The notes under the pieces were generated by a model that worked only from the letters and a program-made list of their open reading frames with translations, had not been told where the DNA came from and did no database searches. Shown here in pieces: positions 32,301 to 43,600 of a stretch of DNA of 64,000 bases. This DNA comes from Anaeramoeba flamelloides (lineage: Eukaryota > Metamonada > Anaeramoebidae): NCBI GenBank assembly GCA_027625915.1, contig JANTQA010000072.1, positions 2,294,001 through 2,358,000 on the forward strand. The letters run 5' to 3'. Both the position numbers and the translations under genes were made by a program. Positions within the stretch are counted from its first letter, which is position 1. Each line of letters starts with the position of its first letter.

Positions 32301-35300
32301 GAAAATAAAAACTAAAAAGCAAAGACAAAAAATGACCAAAGGTTTAGTGCAAATCAGATCAAAAAGAAAAAAGAAATTACAACAATTCAATAACGATCCC
32401 CAAATGAACATTCATGATCAATTATTAAATTAAATTCAAAAAAACCAAAAGTATCGTGGCTGCGATTTTGGGGATTCTTAATTAACTATAATATTGGTTT
32501 TTTTTTTGATTTTTTACCAATTGCTCCTTATAAACTCTTTTTAAAATTTCTTGTCTTTTTTCTTTTTTTACAATCAATCTTTTGTATTTACCTTGTAAAC
32601 ATAAAAAAAAAATTAGGGTATGTCTTTTTCTTAAATAACCGTGAAATCTATGATTTTACGCTGAAAATTTCTTTTATAAAATTGAAGTAAAAGGACATTT
32701 AGAGTGTAATTTAACCTTCTTCAATAATATTAATGATAAGAAGAAAATATAATTTTTTTTAAAATTGAAACAGGGTTTGTCAATATTTCCGAATTGAAGT
32801 TAATATGTTGTTTGTATCTATTAAATAATTTATTCAAATGTTTAAATTAACCAATAAAATTAAAGAATAATTGAAATAATAATAATTACGTGTTTGTAAT
32901 TGCCCGATACTTTTCCTATATAATTAAAATACAACAATAGATAATATTAATATTAATATTAATAAGGGATATATTAATAAATTAACCTCTAATAATAAAC
33001 GAAAATGTTGATTACTTGTCCGGCTGTATCCTATTTTATTTTTAAAAGAAGAAGAAGAAGAATAAGAAGAAGAATATTATTATTAATAATAATAAATATA
33101 TAATTAAATAAATGAAAAAAAAAAAATAGTTTTTTTTTGATTTAAAAATTAAATTAAATAGAGTCTCTTAGAAAATTAAAAAATGAATTGACAAATTGTA
33201 AAAATAAGGTTTTTATCTCTACCTTATCCAGAAAAATTAATAAAATTCAATCAAAGAAAAAATAATAAAATTAATTAAAACTCAAAAGATTTTAATGAAT
33301 TAAAAAAATAAATTTATAACTATAATTATAATGAATTACTGACTTTGAATACTTGCAAATTTCCTTATGTTTTTACAGAATTCAAAAAAAAAATAGTTTA
33401 AAAATTTAAATTTTACTCGATTCTTTTGAATTAAAAAAAAAAAAGGCTGTTATGTTTTCTTGAATTTTCTGATTATTTGAAAAATTGATAGATTTTTATA
33501 AATAAAAACAAAAATTCTCGAAAATAGTTGTTAATCTTTCTTGTAGGTTCTGTTTATTTTGAAAACCAATAGATTTTTAAAATCAAACAGAAAAACACAA
33601 GAAAAGATCTTTTAAGCTTTTTTTTTAATTTTTGTTTTTGATTATAAAATTGATGTATCTTTCAAAACAAAAAAAACTCAAGAAAATCGTCGTTAGGTTT
33701 TATTTGATCTTAGAAACATTACTAAAATGTCTGAACAATTTTTTTCATTGTTTTTCGAATTAAAAATAGAAAAAAAAAACTAGATACCTGGCTTTACTCA
33801 AGGACACTTGACGACACCACACAGCACTACACGTCACCCCACAAAAATATCTTAAAATAATGGAAAATTAAATTTCTTTATTTATAATCCAAAGATATTT
33901 AAGTTATTCTTCAAGTTCAACAATTCTAAAAATTTAGTAACATTTAGTAATTCCTTGTAGTGTTACTTTATAAGATATTTCCAAAAAATCGGGGAAAATT
34001 TATTTTAAAATATCTATATTAAACTTAATCCTAATATAACTATTTAATTATACAAAAGTGCTAATAATTATTTATTGATTCTTAATAATAATCCAATTTG
34101 CTTGCTAGTATGATATTACATAAATAAAAGATATTAAATTTTCTTATATCAATTTTATTTGATATTTTTTGGAGTGTGGAAATGGCTATTTTTATCTTTT
34201 TGATCATAAAAATTGTTTTCCAAAGACTTGTTTAATCTCTACAAAGTTTTTAACACAACGGAAATCTGTGAAAAAAGAAATTTACTTTTTTTAAGCAAGT
34301 AGGCACATTTCCCCATTTTTATAAATTTTAATTTTGAGAACTCTTACTGAAAAAAAATTTTTTCTGGGGGAAACATGATTATTAAAAATTTTAAACCAAA
34401 ACACCATTCGCAATGCTATTTGTGAAAAGAAATACAAACCAAAGTAAATCAGAGAAGAATCTTTTACTTTTCAATTTTTGAATATTTTTTTTGATTAAAA
34501 TTTTTGGTTTTATTAAAGCCTGTTTTTGGATTGAGGATTGTGTTTATACGAATGAATTAAATTAATCAAAGAGTAAACCAAAAAAATAGACTAGAGAAGG
34601 TGTAAATTTGAAATAAATCTTTTCTTTTTGAATATCAAACACGAAAGATCACCTTTCCTATGAAGCTTGTTTAAATCAAGTGTTAAAAAAAAAAATTCAA
34701 TCAAAGTATATTTTCTAAGATTTTGTTCTTCTTTATCTTCTTAATTTGAACAAGTGACAAAACAAGAGATTACCTTGAATTTCTCGCCTCATTTATATTT
34801 ATTATTTTTTTAATCAAAGCCTTTTTTTTTAAATATATTTTCAAAATTCTTTCTTCAATTATTTTTATCATATAAGCCAAAACAAAGAATACCTTTTCAA
34901 AGATTAAAGTAAAACAGATTAAATAATCAAAATCAAAAAATAAGGTAGAAATGGCTCAACCCAAAGAAAAAGAAAAATGGTTAAAAAATTGAAAGCAAAA
35001 TTCAGAATTATTTTGAGTTTTTACAATTTAATTGAAAAGTAAATTGTTTTAAAATCAAATAATAACATCTAATAAATGTATATTTCTGAATAAGGATTTA
35101 AAAAATATCATATTTTCTTTGAATCAAAATAAGAATCAGATGAATTAACTGAAAATTAAAATTTGGGATTCCATTTTGGAAATTCTTTGTAAATAGGAAG
35201 TAATTTTTTAATCAAAAATTTTACAAACAAAAGTTTTTTCATTAAAGAATTAAAAATAAAAACCAAGTAAAGAAGAAGTAAATGTATCAAATGTTATAGA

Positions 35301-36694
35301 AAAGATCAAAAAATAAATGATTTTTTTTTATTTTTTCTTGATCAATTTTTTAATTCTTTTGGATTTCCATTTTTTAATTTGATATGTAAATATATTATTA
35401 TACTAGGCTATTTCCACTTTATATTTATTAAAATATTAATTGATTTAGTTAAATTATTGATTTTAATGATTCGATTTTGAATAAACCCAGGTACTCAAAA
35501 TTGGTAAAATTGAAATATCCCCTTAAATTCAGACTATAGCAATTTTAAAAAAGTGTATTACTTATTTTAAAACATTTTTCATTCCTTTTGTTAAAACTAT
35601 AGGGGGGAATTGTTTACAGCTATTTTAAAAAAGTGAGTTTTTTTTTTTTTTTTGTGTGGATTGCCAAAATTCAAACTTTCCAAAAAATCTCAAAGTTTTC
35701 AAAAAGTGTGACTATTTTGCATAAAAACAATTTATTCTGACTTTTCTATTTCAATAAAAGGAAATAAATAAACCTTTTAAAAGATGGAATAGAGGCTGGA
35801 GTGAAAAGAAAGGCACTTTAAAAATTTTTTAGTCCTGGCTTTTCAAAATCTTTATTATTTTGAAAAGGTTTTAATTGAAAAAAAGTACTTATCTTGATAA
35901 AATAGTTGTATTTAAAGAAAGTTTTAGAAAAGTGAGGACTTTTTTCAAATAGTTGTTCCTATTAAATTTACCAAACAGATTTTTCTAACTTTAGCTTTTC
36001 AATTTTTTCTTTTACAGGTGGGTTGTCTTGTTTAGCTTTAGGTTATCGGTATTTGTGATTTATTTTCTGGTGAATTTGGTTGGTTTTTTGAATGGGATAC
36101 TAATTGTGAATAAATGTTAACAAAGATGTTTTATTATTGTAATTTGAAATGGTAAGTGGTTGTGGCTCTTTTAGCCATTTTTTTCAATCGAAAAAAAAAA
36201 GTATATCTTTCTTTCATTACTAATTTTGTTCTTGTCTGTGAATAAAGATAAAAAAAATAAAATTTTATAAAAAAAAAGATTTTAACAAAAGAAAAAATTA
36301 CCCAAACTTGTGCAGTTACAACACAATTATCAAGAGAAAGATTTTTTGTTGCAAATTCAACACCAATAGTTGACTTTGATCCAATCGTAAACTCATCTCT
36401 TTATTGGTTCAAACAAGGAAAGTGTTTTTGATAAGATAAATAAAAAAGGTTTTTTTGTAATCTAAAAGGAAAGGATGAGGATAATAAAACGAAAAAGAAA
36501 AAGAAAAAGAAAAAACTCTGAACAAACCTGCAAAATCGACTCAAAATATTTGATTTCCCCACCCCTGAGTCTCCTTTACATTAGGATATATTTGTAACAA
36601 ATTTGGAAATAGTTTGTTATTGGGATGAAAAAAGAATAGAATAATTTAAGAGAAAATTACCAATTAAAATGATTTTGAAGAGAAGTTCGCTCAT
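29378..36694 (-). CDS. RAB11: Rab11 GTPase, gene spread over 7.3 kb
   Basis: Exons found: 36694-36661 (MSELLFKIILI), 36573-36528 (GDSGVGKSNILSRF), 36398-36302 (DEFTIGSKSTIGVEFATKNL...VTAQVW), a 15-nt microexon 33030-33016 (DTAGQ), and the last exon from ~29816 to 29378 (FYRGAKAALLIYS...). GT-AG borders fit and phases join. Motifs: P-loop GDSGVGKS, switch I STIGVEF, DTAGQ, GNKNDL, ETSAK and a C-terminal GGCC for geranylgeranylation. The SKSTIGVEFAT sequence is the Rab11 hallmark. The family controls recycling-endosome and exocytic traffic. The ~8-11 residues between DTAGQ and FYRGAK (normally ERYRAITSAY-like) were not located. They should be a 23-32 nt exon within 29817-33015. If it exists the protein would be ~218 residues, against 216 in human RAB11A. 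Confidence 0.9.
31166..32002. mobile_element. 837-bp TTAAGGG-ended element in a Rab11 intron
   Basis: Ends TTAAGGGAGTAGCCACAG and GTGTAGCTACCCCCTTAA, inverted repeats bounded by TTAA. The sequence after TTAAGGG differs from the TTAAGGGACTA family, so it is a separate family. Inside, 31331-31350 and 31406-31425 form a perfect 20-bp inverted repeat (TGCCACAATAGAATGTTGAG). Weak broken frames occur at 31480-31700 but no transposase could be named. Confidence 0.65.
32030..32175 (+). repeat. Dispersed repeat R2, copy 1
   Basis: Shares AAAATTTATTTTAATAT..., AAACCATTTAATTATACAAA and the TTCTTAATAATAATCCAATTTG block with 33965-34270 and 59620-60060. It lies immediately upstream of the LINE 3' part at 32190, so it may be part of the same LINE. 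Function unknown. Confidence 0.5.
32190..32760 (+). mobile_element. LINE 3' end, 5' truncated (Rab11 intron)
   Basis: Collinear with the reverse complement of 62390-62965. Shared blocks: TTATATTGGGGAGAAGAGTT, the ATGAAAAAGATCAAATGG region, ATGAACATTCATGATCAATT, and the 3' UTR CCGTGAAATCTATGATTTTA followed by GAGTGTAATTTAACCTTCTT. The 3' UTR also matches 12380-12460. The reading frame is interrupted. It ends in an AATAATATTAATGATAAG tail. No target duplication identified. Confidence 0.7.
33370..33850. repeat. Fold-back repeat module, copy 5 (Rab11 intron)
   Basis: Alternating inverted TTTTCTTGAATTTTCTG / CAGAAAAACACAAGAAAA units and a terminal block GGACACTTGACGACACCACA near 33805-33825, as in copy 2 (11735). 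In both copies the sequence after this block continues into TCAAGTTCAACAATTCTAAA, so the element is longer than the hairpin part. Confidence 0.65.
33965..34270 (+). repeat. Dispersed repeat R2, copy 2
   Basis: Matches 32030-32175 at its start and 59620-59900 more fully (ATTTCCAAAAAA, TTATTGATTCTTAATAATAA, a GATATTTTTTGGAGTGTGG-like block). Non-coding or long-dead coding sequence. Confidence 0.5.
34290..35540 (-). repeat. Dispersed repeat R1, reverse copy (Rab11 intron)
   Basis: Reverse complement of 39320-40510: TTCTTCTTTATCTTCTTAAT, TTTTTGATTAAAATTTTTGG, AATAAATGATTTTTTTTTAT and the region up to CCAGGTACTCAAAATTGG. It is uninterrupted at the site where the copy at 48900-50480 carries a 448-bp MITE. 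Confidence 0.7.
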
Positions 36695-37384
36695 CTTAGT
36701 TAAAGATCAAAATTTTATTGTTTGATAAAAAAAGTTAATTATGAGTTCAATAAGGAAAGTTGAATTGAGATGGTTTGTGCCAAAAAAAGATCTTTGAAAA
36801 AGAAATTTGAACAGCAAAAGTCGAATAAAAAAAATAAACAATGTTTAAAACAAAGAAGGAGAACAAAAAATGATTTAAGAATTGTTCAATCATGACAAAA
36901 ATAGCACAAAAATTATAGTCTTTATTTTTTTACTAGGCAACACTTTGGTTTTTCTGGAAATTTTTCTAAATTTTGAAAGGAACTACAATATCATAATTTC
37001 AATAACTTTCAATTTAAAAGTTTTTACAATTCGAACTTTATAAAAATTTGCAATTTTCCTATATTTGGTTTTCATCAACAGAGTTACTGGTTTTTTCCAG
37101 CTAACAAATATTTTTCTTTCAATAACTTTCAAAAATTACAACAAAATTCACGAGATAATCTTTTGTTAGTTTATTAGTTATTTTTACCCTTTTTTGACTT
37201 TAAAAGTTTTTATAAAGTATTAGAAATTTGAAAAAAGATGAAAGAATATAAGAGAAATGAAATATTGCAGACTTAAGGTCGGAATTTCGAAAAAATCTTG
37301 AAAGTCTTGGTGTGGTTTGTGTTATTTTTGTTGTGTTTATCAATTAAAAATTGTGTAATCAGAACACTCACCTCTAGATTTATT
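36695..37384. other. Upstream region of Rab11
   Basis: A/T-rich, with no motif recognised. Contains the presumed Rab11 promoter and 5' UTR. Confidence 0.3.
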
Positions 37385-38045
37385 TTAACTATTATTTTCC
37401 GATTAAAAAAATGAAATATTTTTTTTTTCCATTAAAGAGTGGGTACTAAAAGTCCACCTGTTTGCCCGAATCCCTAATTTGAATTAGAGATATTGTTGAA
37501 CCAAGTGAGAGAGCGAATCTGGTCATTTCTCCCAAAAATCGGATCCGCTCCATAAATTGAGAGGGATTTTGTTCCAATTCCGTTCAGTTTTATAATAGTC
37601 AAAAAGATTCAATTCGGTCAAACGATTTCCTCAAAGAATTAGTGGTTCTAAGAAGCATAAGCCCGATTTTTAATTAAAATTACACCGTGGTGGCTATTTG
37701 AGAAAATGGTAAACAATAAGAAATAATGGTTAAGGGAATAGAACCCTGGCCTTCAGATTGTTCACTGGGTTGTGTTGCCACTTGTCCATACCGGTTCTCT
37801 AAAAAAATGAAATATTTAGTTCACATCCTAAAATATTTTTCTCTATATAAGTGGAAGAAAATCCAAAGATCTTTACAACATCGTTTAGAAATGATATTTT
37901 TAAGTAAAAAATTAAACTTCCTTCTTGAACGATAGGACAAAATTTTAACTCTGCAAATTTGGTTATAGCAGTGTATCATCAATATTGATTTTGAAAATTG
38001 AAATAAAAATTTTCCTTTATTAATTGGAAAATTATAGTAATTCAT
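37385..38045 (+). mobile_element. Relic DNA transposon, related to 8021-8974, split by a SINE
   Basis: The flanks of the SINE (37385-37421 and 37800-38045) match 8175-8350 of the first relic: an ACTATTATTTTCC block, TTAGTTCAC, AAAATATTTTTCT, an ACATCGTTTAGAAATGATAT block and GCAAATTTGGTTATAGCAGT. No terminal repeats or intact frame were seen. Being free of the SINE, the 8021 copy gives the pre-insertion sequence. Confidence 0.7.
37422..37799 (-). mobile_element. tRNA-headed SINE with 18-bp target-site duplication
   Basis: Read on the minus strand it starts GAGAACCGGTATGGACAAGT, with an A-box-like TGGACAAGTGG, a tRNA-like region and a B-box-like GGGTTCTATTCCC, then a ~290-bp unrelated body, and ends in a short A tract (37428-37422). 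It is flanked by TAAAAAAATGAAATATTT at 37404-37421 and 37800-37817, a long direct repeat typical of LINE-machinery insertion. The body is visibly richer in G and C than its surroundings. No open frame. The ORF-like stretch at 37726 is only the antisense of the tRNA-like head. Confidence 0.85.
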
Positions 38046-39319
38046 TGTTTGCCCTTGAATGGATAGAAAATATTTCTTTTGAATGTGATACTTAATTGTG
38101 AAAAGGAGTAGTTAAGCGATTTTTATTTTTAAAATATTTAACAACTTTTAGTTTTATTTTTAATTTCAGATTTTTGCTCAAAATTTCTTTATATGGCTGT
38201 CAAAAGCACCAAACTCAGCGCAGAAAACACGTCTTTCGAAATAAATCAAGTGTTTTTTTATATTTTTTGCTGTGCATGAACATCTAAAACAGTACACGAT
38301 AATATATCTAATTTTTTATCAATTTTTCAGGTTAAACTTATTAATTCTTTGAGTTAACTTGGTATTATTGATAGAATTTGTTCACAATTTTTGAATTTTT
38401 ACATATTTTTTTTCCAATTTAATTTATTTTTAAAAGTACTAAAAAACGAGATATAAATCTTTACTAAACTCAAAAAAATATATATAAAAATTTTCAAAGA
38501 TACTTTTGCAAACTCAATACAAAATATCATTTTTATTTTATTAAACATTAAAATTTATAAAGAAAATATTGAAATAGCAAGAATTTAATCAAAAAAATTA
38601 ACGAAATAAAAAAAAGATGAATCTTCAAGATCTAAAAAAGAGGCAAATATGTTTATTTGTATCTTATACACTTTTAATTTAAAGATAATTCACAACAATT
38701 TAAACTTGAAATTGGATAACAGTGAGTAGTATTTTTTTTTGTCCCTGGACATTTTTCATTATCATTTTTAGAAATCTATCAGGTGAGAAATACTGGTTTC
38801 TATTTTATTCTTTTAAACCTAATAAAAATACTTTTTTTAAAGCATCTAGATAGCCTTTTTATAAAAAAATTTCCTTTGATATGATGATTTTTTCAATATT
38901 TTTTGAAAAAATATTACTACTACAGGCTTAATACATGTTAAAATTTTTATCAAACATTTTATAATAAAGATGTACGTTAGAAAAGTTGTTATTATAAAAT
39001 ATTATAACATTTTTAACATTTCTAACATGTTTACAACAGATTTATAAGATATTTTCTATAACTTTTTTTATTAGGGTTAATACCCTTAACAAAAGATGCT
39101 TTTTTATTTCTAAAGACTACTTTTACTCTTATGACTCTACTTAAATAACATATCTTTATCTTCGATTAACAAAATTAATTCAAAAACTAGATTATTGGAG
39201 TGAGATCTCATTTTTTTATATAATAAAAAACGTAATATCTATCCAACTCTTTGTAATTTTTTTATTAATTCATAATTGTTTATAATTATTATACAAATTC
39301 AATAAAGAAAGATTTCTTA
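38046..39319. other. Intergenic, no gene seen
   Basis: A/T-rich. A short hairpin-like run near 38945-39045 (AACATTTTATAATAAAGATG / ATTATAAAATATTATAAC). No coding signal, RNA gene or element boundary recognised. Confidence 0.3.
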
Positions 39320-40510
39320 ATCAAGTGGGTCCAATTTACCATTTTTGGGTAAATGAATTTATTCCAAATCAAATCATTTAATTTCTTTATTAAATATGAG
39401 AGTGGGATATATCAGTAATCAATATATTCACATATCAAGTAAAAGGGGAAATTACAGAAATGAAAAAATTGATCACCAAAAAAACAAAAAAAAAACCATT
39501 TGTTTTTTGATCTTGTCTGTAAAATTTGATACATATACTTAATTCTTTACTTGATTTTTTATTTTTAATTCTTCATAGAAAAACTTTTGTTTGGAAAATG
39601 TTTGATAAAAAAATTACTTTTTATTTCTAAAGAATCCTCAAAATCAATACAAAAATCATATTTTGATTTGATTCATCTAATTCTGGTTTATTCCAAAAAT
39701 TAGAAAGTTTTTTAAATTCCTCTTAAGATATATTGATTTATTGGATGAATTTGTTGGGTTTTAAAACAATTTATTTTTTCTTACAAATTTGAAAACTCCA
39801 AATAATTCTGAATCTTTTCGAAATTTTTTTACCCATATTTCTTTTTCTTTGGGTTTAATCTTTTTGTTTTTGTTTTTTGATTTCGATAATTCAGTCCTTT
39901 CACTTTAATTTTTTGAAATTCTATTCTTTATTTTGGTTTTATTTAATAAAAATATTTGAAAAAAGAGTTTTGAAAACAAATTTTAAATAAAATGTTATGT
40001 AAAAAATAAATAATAAATAGTAATAAGGTGAGAAATATAAGCCAAAAAAAGATTGATTTTCTTCCAAATTGAGAAGATAAAGAAGAAAAAAATCTTCTTA
40101 AAAATAGCTTGAATTTTTTTTTTCTTCATTCTTGATTTCAACAAGCTTCATATTTGACAAGGTAATCTTTCTTTTTTTGAACTTCAGTAAATAAAAGATT
40201 TGTTTAAAATACCCACCTTTTGGGTTTATTTTTTGGGTTTGCTCTTTTACTAATTTCACTCGTTGGTATAAACAAATTTTTGGAATCAAAACCTAATTTA
40301 ATAAAAATCAAAAATTTAATCCTAAAAAATGTTCAAAAAATCGAAAAATGAAAGATACAACTCTGAATTACTCCGGGTCCGCTTTCTTTACACAAATAGA
40401 GCAGAGAATTGTATTTTGTTTTCATAGTTTCAATATCACATGTTTCAATCCAAAAAAAAACTTTTTTCAGTAAGTTTACCATAATTAAAAATTTCTAAAA
40501 TGGAACTGCT
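39320..40510 (+). repeat. Dispersed repeat R1, forward copy
   Basis: The clearest copy: begins near TCAAGTGGGTCCAATTTACC and ends near TTTTTTCAGTAAGTTTACC. Collinear with 17040-18120 and inverted relative to 34290-35540 and 48900-50480. It ends ~165 bp beyond the 3' end of the Rab24-like gene. No coding. Confidence 0.7.
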
Positions 40511-40676
40511 TAGTTAAATTTTAATAGTATTTTTGTTATCATTTTTTAAAAAACAATTTTTTTTTGAAAAGTTAAAAACAATTTTTTTTGATTACATTTA
40601 TATTCATCAAAAAAAGGAGATGATTATTTATATTTCAATTATTATTATTATTATTATAATTATTATTTAAATATAT

Positions 40677-43600
40677 TTAGCAACATTGATTTTTTTGTTT
40701 AATATCAAAAACATCTATTTCATAGTCAGGGTTGAATTGATTCATCATGTTTGAGATATCATTATTGTTTTTAGATTCCATAATATGATCTTTTACAACT
40801 TTGGTAAATAGTTCGTTTATTCCTATATTTTCTTTTGAACTAGTTTCATGTGTTGCAATATTAAATTTTTTGGAAATTTTATCTAAATATTCTTCTGGGA
40901 TTTTTTTTGTTTTTTCTTCCTCAAGTAAATCAACTATAACATTTTATGTTAAAATTTGGTTATTTTATTTGATAATTGAGTAAAATAAAAATAAATCTAT
41001 TTAATGAGTTATTGTTGACATTAAAAACGAATTAATTAACGGTTAAAGAAAAAAAAAAATGTGGATTTTTTACTTTTTGTTGCTGTTAAATATAGTAAAC
41101 AATTTTCTTCGACATTTCTGATTTCATTTATCCAATATTTTATATTCTTAAAACTTTTTCTATTCGAAACATCTTTTTTTATTACAAAAACAAAAAAAAA
41201 CAAGAATAAAAGTAAAGAATTTAAAAAAATATAAATTTACTGTTTTATAAAAAAAAAACATTATTAGAATTTACAAACCATAGCACAGAATTGCAGCTTT
41301 TGCGTTTCTATAATATACACTTGTTATTGACTCAAATCTTTCTTGCCCCGCTGTATCCTAAGTATACATATAACAGAATATACAGAACAACAAAACAATA
41401 TAAAAAATAAAAAGAATCAATTTACAATTTTAAATTTAATAGAAATCTATAAATTAACAAATTAAATAGAAATCTATAAATTAACAAATTAAATAGAACT
41501 TGAATTTTTTATTTTTTTTAATTTATTTTTTAATCATTTTCTCATGAATATGTATATATCTGTCTTTATTTGTGTGACGTTGAGAAAAGATGCAATATAT
41601 TTTTTGTGATAGGATGATATTTATAGCACCCAGATAAAAAATATTTTACACGTTTTCCAAACAATGAGTCAGATTTCGTAAGTTATTATTTGTTGAAATG
41701 TGAGGATCTTTAATGAATTAAAATTAATTAAAAAAAAAATTATAAAAAAATCTTTGTAGTTTTTCATTTTTTTAGATCATTAAAGCTAAATGACCAATTT
41801 TTAAATTCTAATAAAAGTATTAAAAGTAATTACCCTCAATTTCAAAATTAACGTTTTCTAAATTACAACATTTTTAAAAAGTTATTTTCTTCACCTTCTT
41901 TAAACTCTCAAAATAAATAGCACTTGCCAATAACAACGCATTTTGAATTATATTTTTTTAATAAAAAACATAAATGATTAATTAAGATCTATAGAAAACT
42001 CACATTTCTTCTATCCATCTGTCTCTTCTATTTTTTATATTTAGACTTTCACCAAAAATTCAAACATTAATTTCTCAAAAAAAAAAACCAAATAAAAGAG
42101 AAAAAATCAATAATACTCAGAATCAGTAGAGTATTATCTAAGAAAGATCTTTTTTTCTGGAAATAACCAATATAAATATTCCTAGAAAAAAAATTTTTTT
42201 TTTTTTGGTTTTTTTTTAGTTTTAGATTCAAAAAAAAAAAAAATAACTAGAGTATATAAATTAATCAAAAATAATTTATTAATTTAATTTTGTTTTTTTT
42301 TTGTGTTTTTTTTTTTATTTGAAAATATTGAACATTAGAAAAAGAAAAAGTTTTTGAGTATTTGAACTTGTTTCATTTTTATAATTTGAAATGATATTAA
42401 ATTGGGATTCAACGATAAGTTTAAGCAGGAAACCATTAGAGATACAATTCTTAAAAGTCAATGAGAACCACATGGATTTTACTAAATTACGCAATTTTTT
42501 ATAATTTTCAAATTATTAAAAAGATAAATTAGATTTTGATTAAAAAATTAACAATTAAGGAATTAGCGTCCACCAATAAAGAAGTCTAAAATTCAACTGT
42601 GTTGTTATTGGGGGTTAATCACATTAATGGGCCATGGATCAAATGTCTCTAAAATTTTGATTAGTAAAGTCGTACTATTTGTCAATCTCATCAATTAAAA
42701 ATGATCTTTCGTTGTCTTAGTAAAAAACTCTTTTTTTTTGGAAAAAAAAAATTATTGTAATTTGTGGATAAAGAATCGTAAGAGCATTAACCAAAATATA
42801 ATGGATTACGTTTGTTATTATGCTCAGAATTCATTTGGAGTGTACGTTCTTAATCAGTAGAATGTTTCTACTAATTATTTCAATGAATTTAGAAATATAT
42901 TGAAAAGGTAACTAGTTTCCAAAAAAGAAAATAAAACTAATCATTCTTTTAGTTTTTGTACTGTTGATTATGGAGTAAATCTTTGAAATTATAAAAAAAA
43001 TGAAAAAAATAGTTACTTTTGAATGCTCTAAATATGAATTATTAAATTCATTGTGATACTATTATTTTTAGAAAAACTTGATATTTGGAAAAGTTATTCA
43101 AAAAAATTTTTTCCAAAATCACAATTTTTAATTGGTATCCTTAGTAAAAAACACAATAATTCATTGTGCAATAATAATTATAAAGGGTTTTTTAGAGCCA
43201 TTTGAACAAAAGTATTAATATGGTTTATTTTCAATTAGAAAATACTTTAATTATATACAAATCTATTTTGGCGTTAATACCTTAAAAAACAAACCCAAAA
43301 ATGATAGTCTGTGTAACATTTTGATTAAAGGGATAAAACAGTCTAAATAGATTCTTCAATTTTAATTTTAATTAATAGTAACCTAAATCAGACTTGGTGC
43401 ATTCTTAAAAAAAATAAATTGGTTTTATTTCCAAGTTTTATATCTTTTTTTTTTTTTTTTAAACAATCTATTAAAAACTGGAAAAACAAACAAATTATTA
43501 AATTAAAAATTCTCCCAAAATATTTTTGTAAAACCTGGAAAATTCAACTTAAAATATGTGAAAAACTTTTGAATTTGATTATTTTTAATCAATAATTAAT

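Noticed and set aside
33040-33090. GAAGAAGAAGAA/ATTATTATT run considered as a CRISPR- or satellite-like array
   Set aside because: Simple trinucleotide microsatellite with no spacers; the organism is eukaryotic.
37726-37935. Plus-strand 69-residue frame
   Set aside because: Its start is the antisense of the SINE tRNA-like head and the rest is transposon relic.
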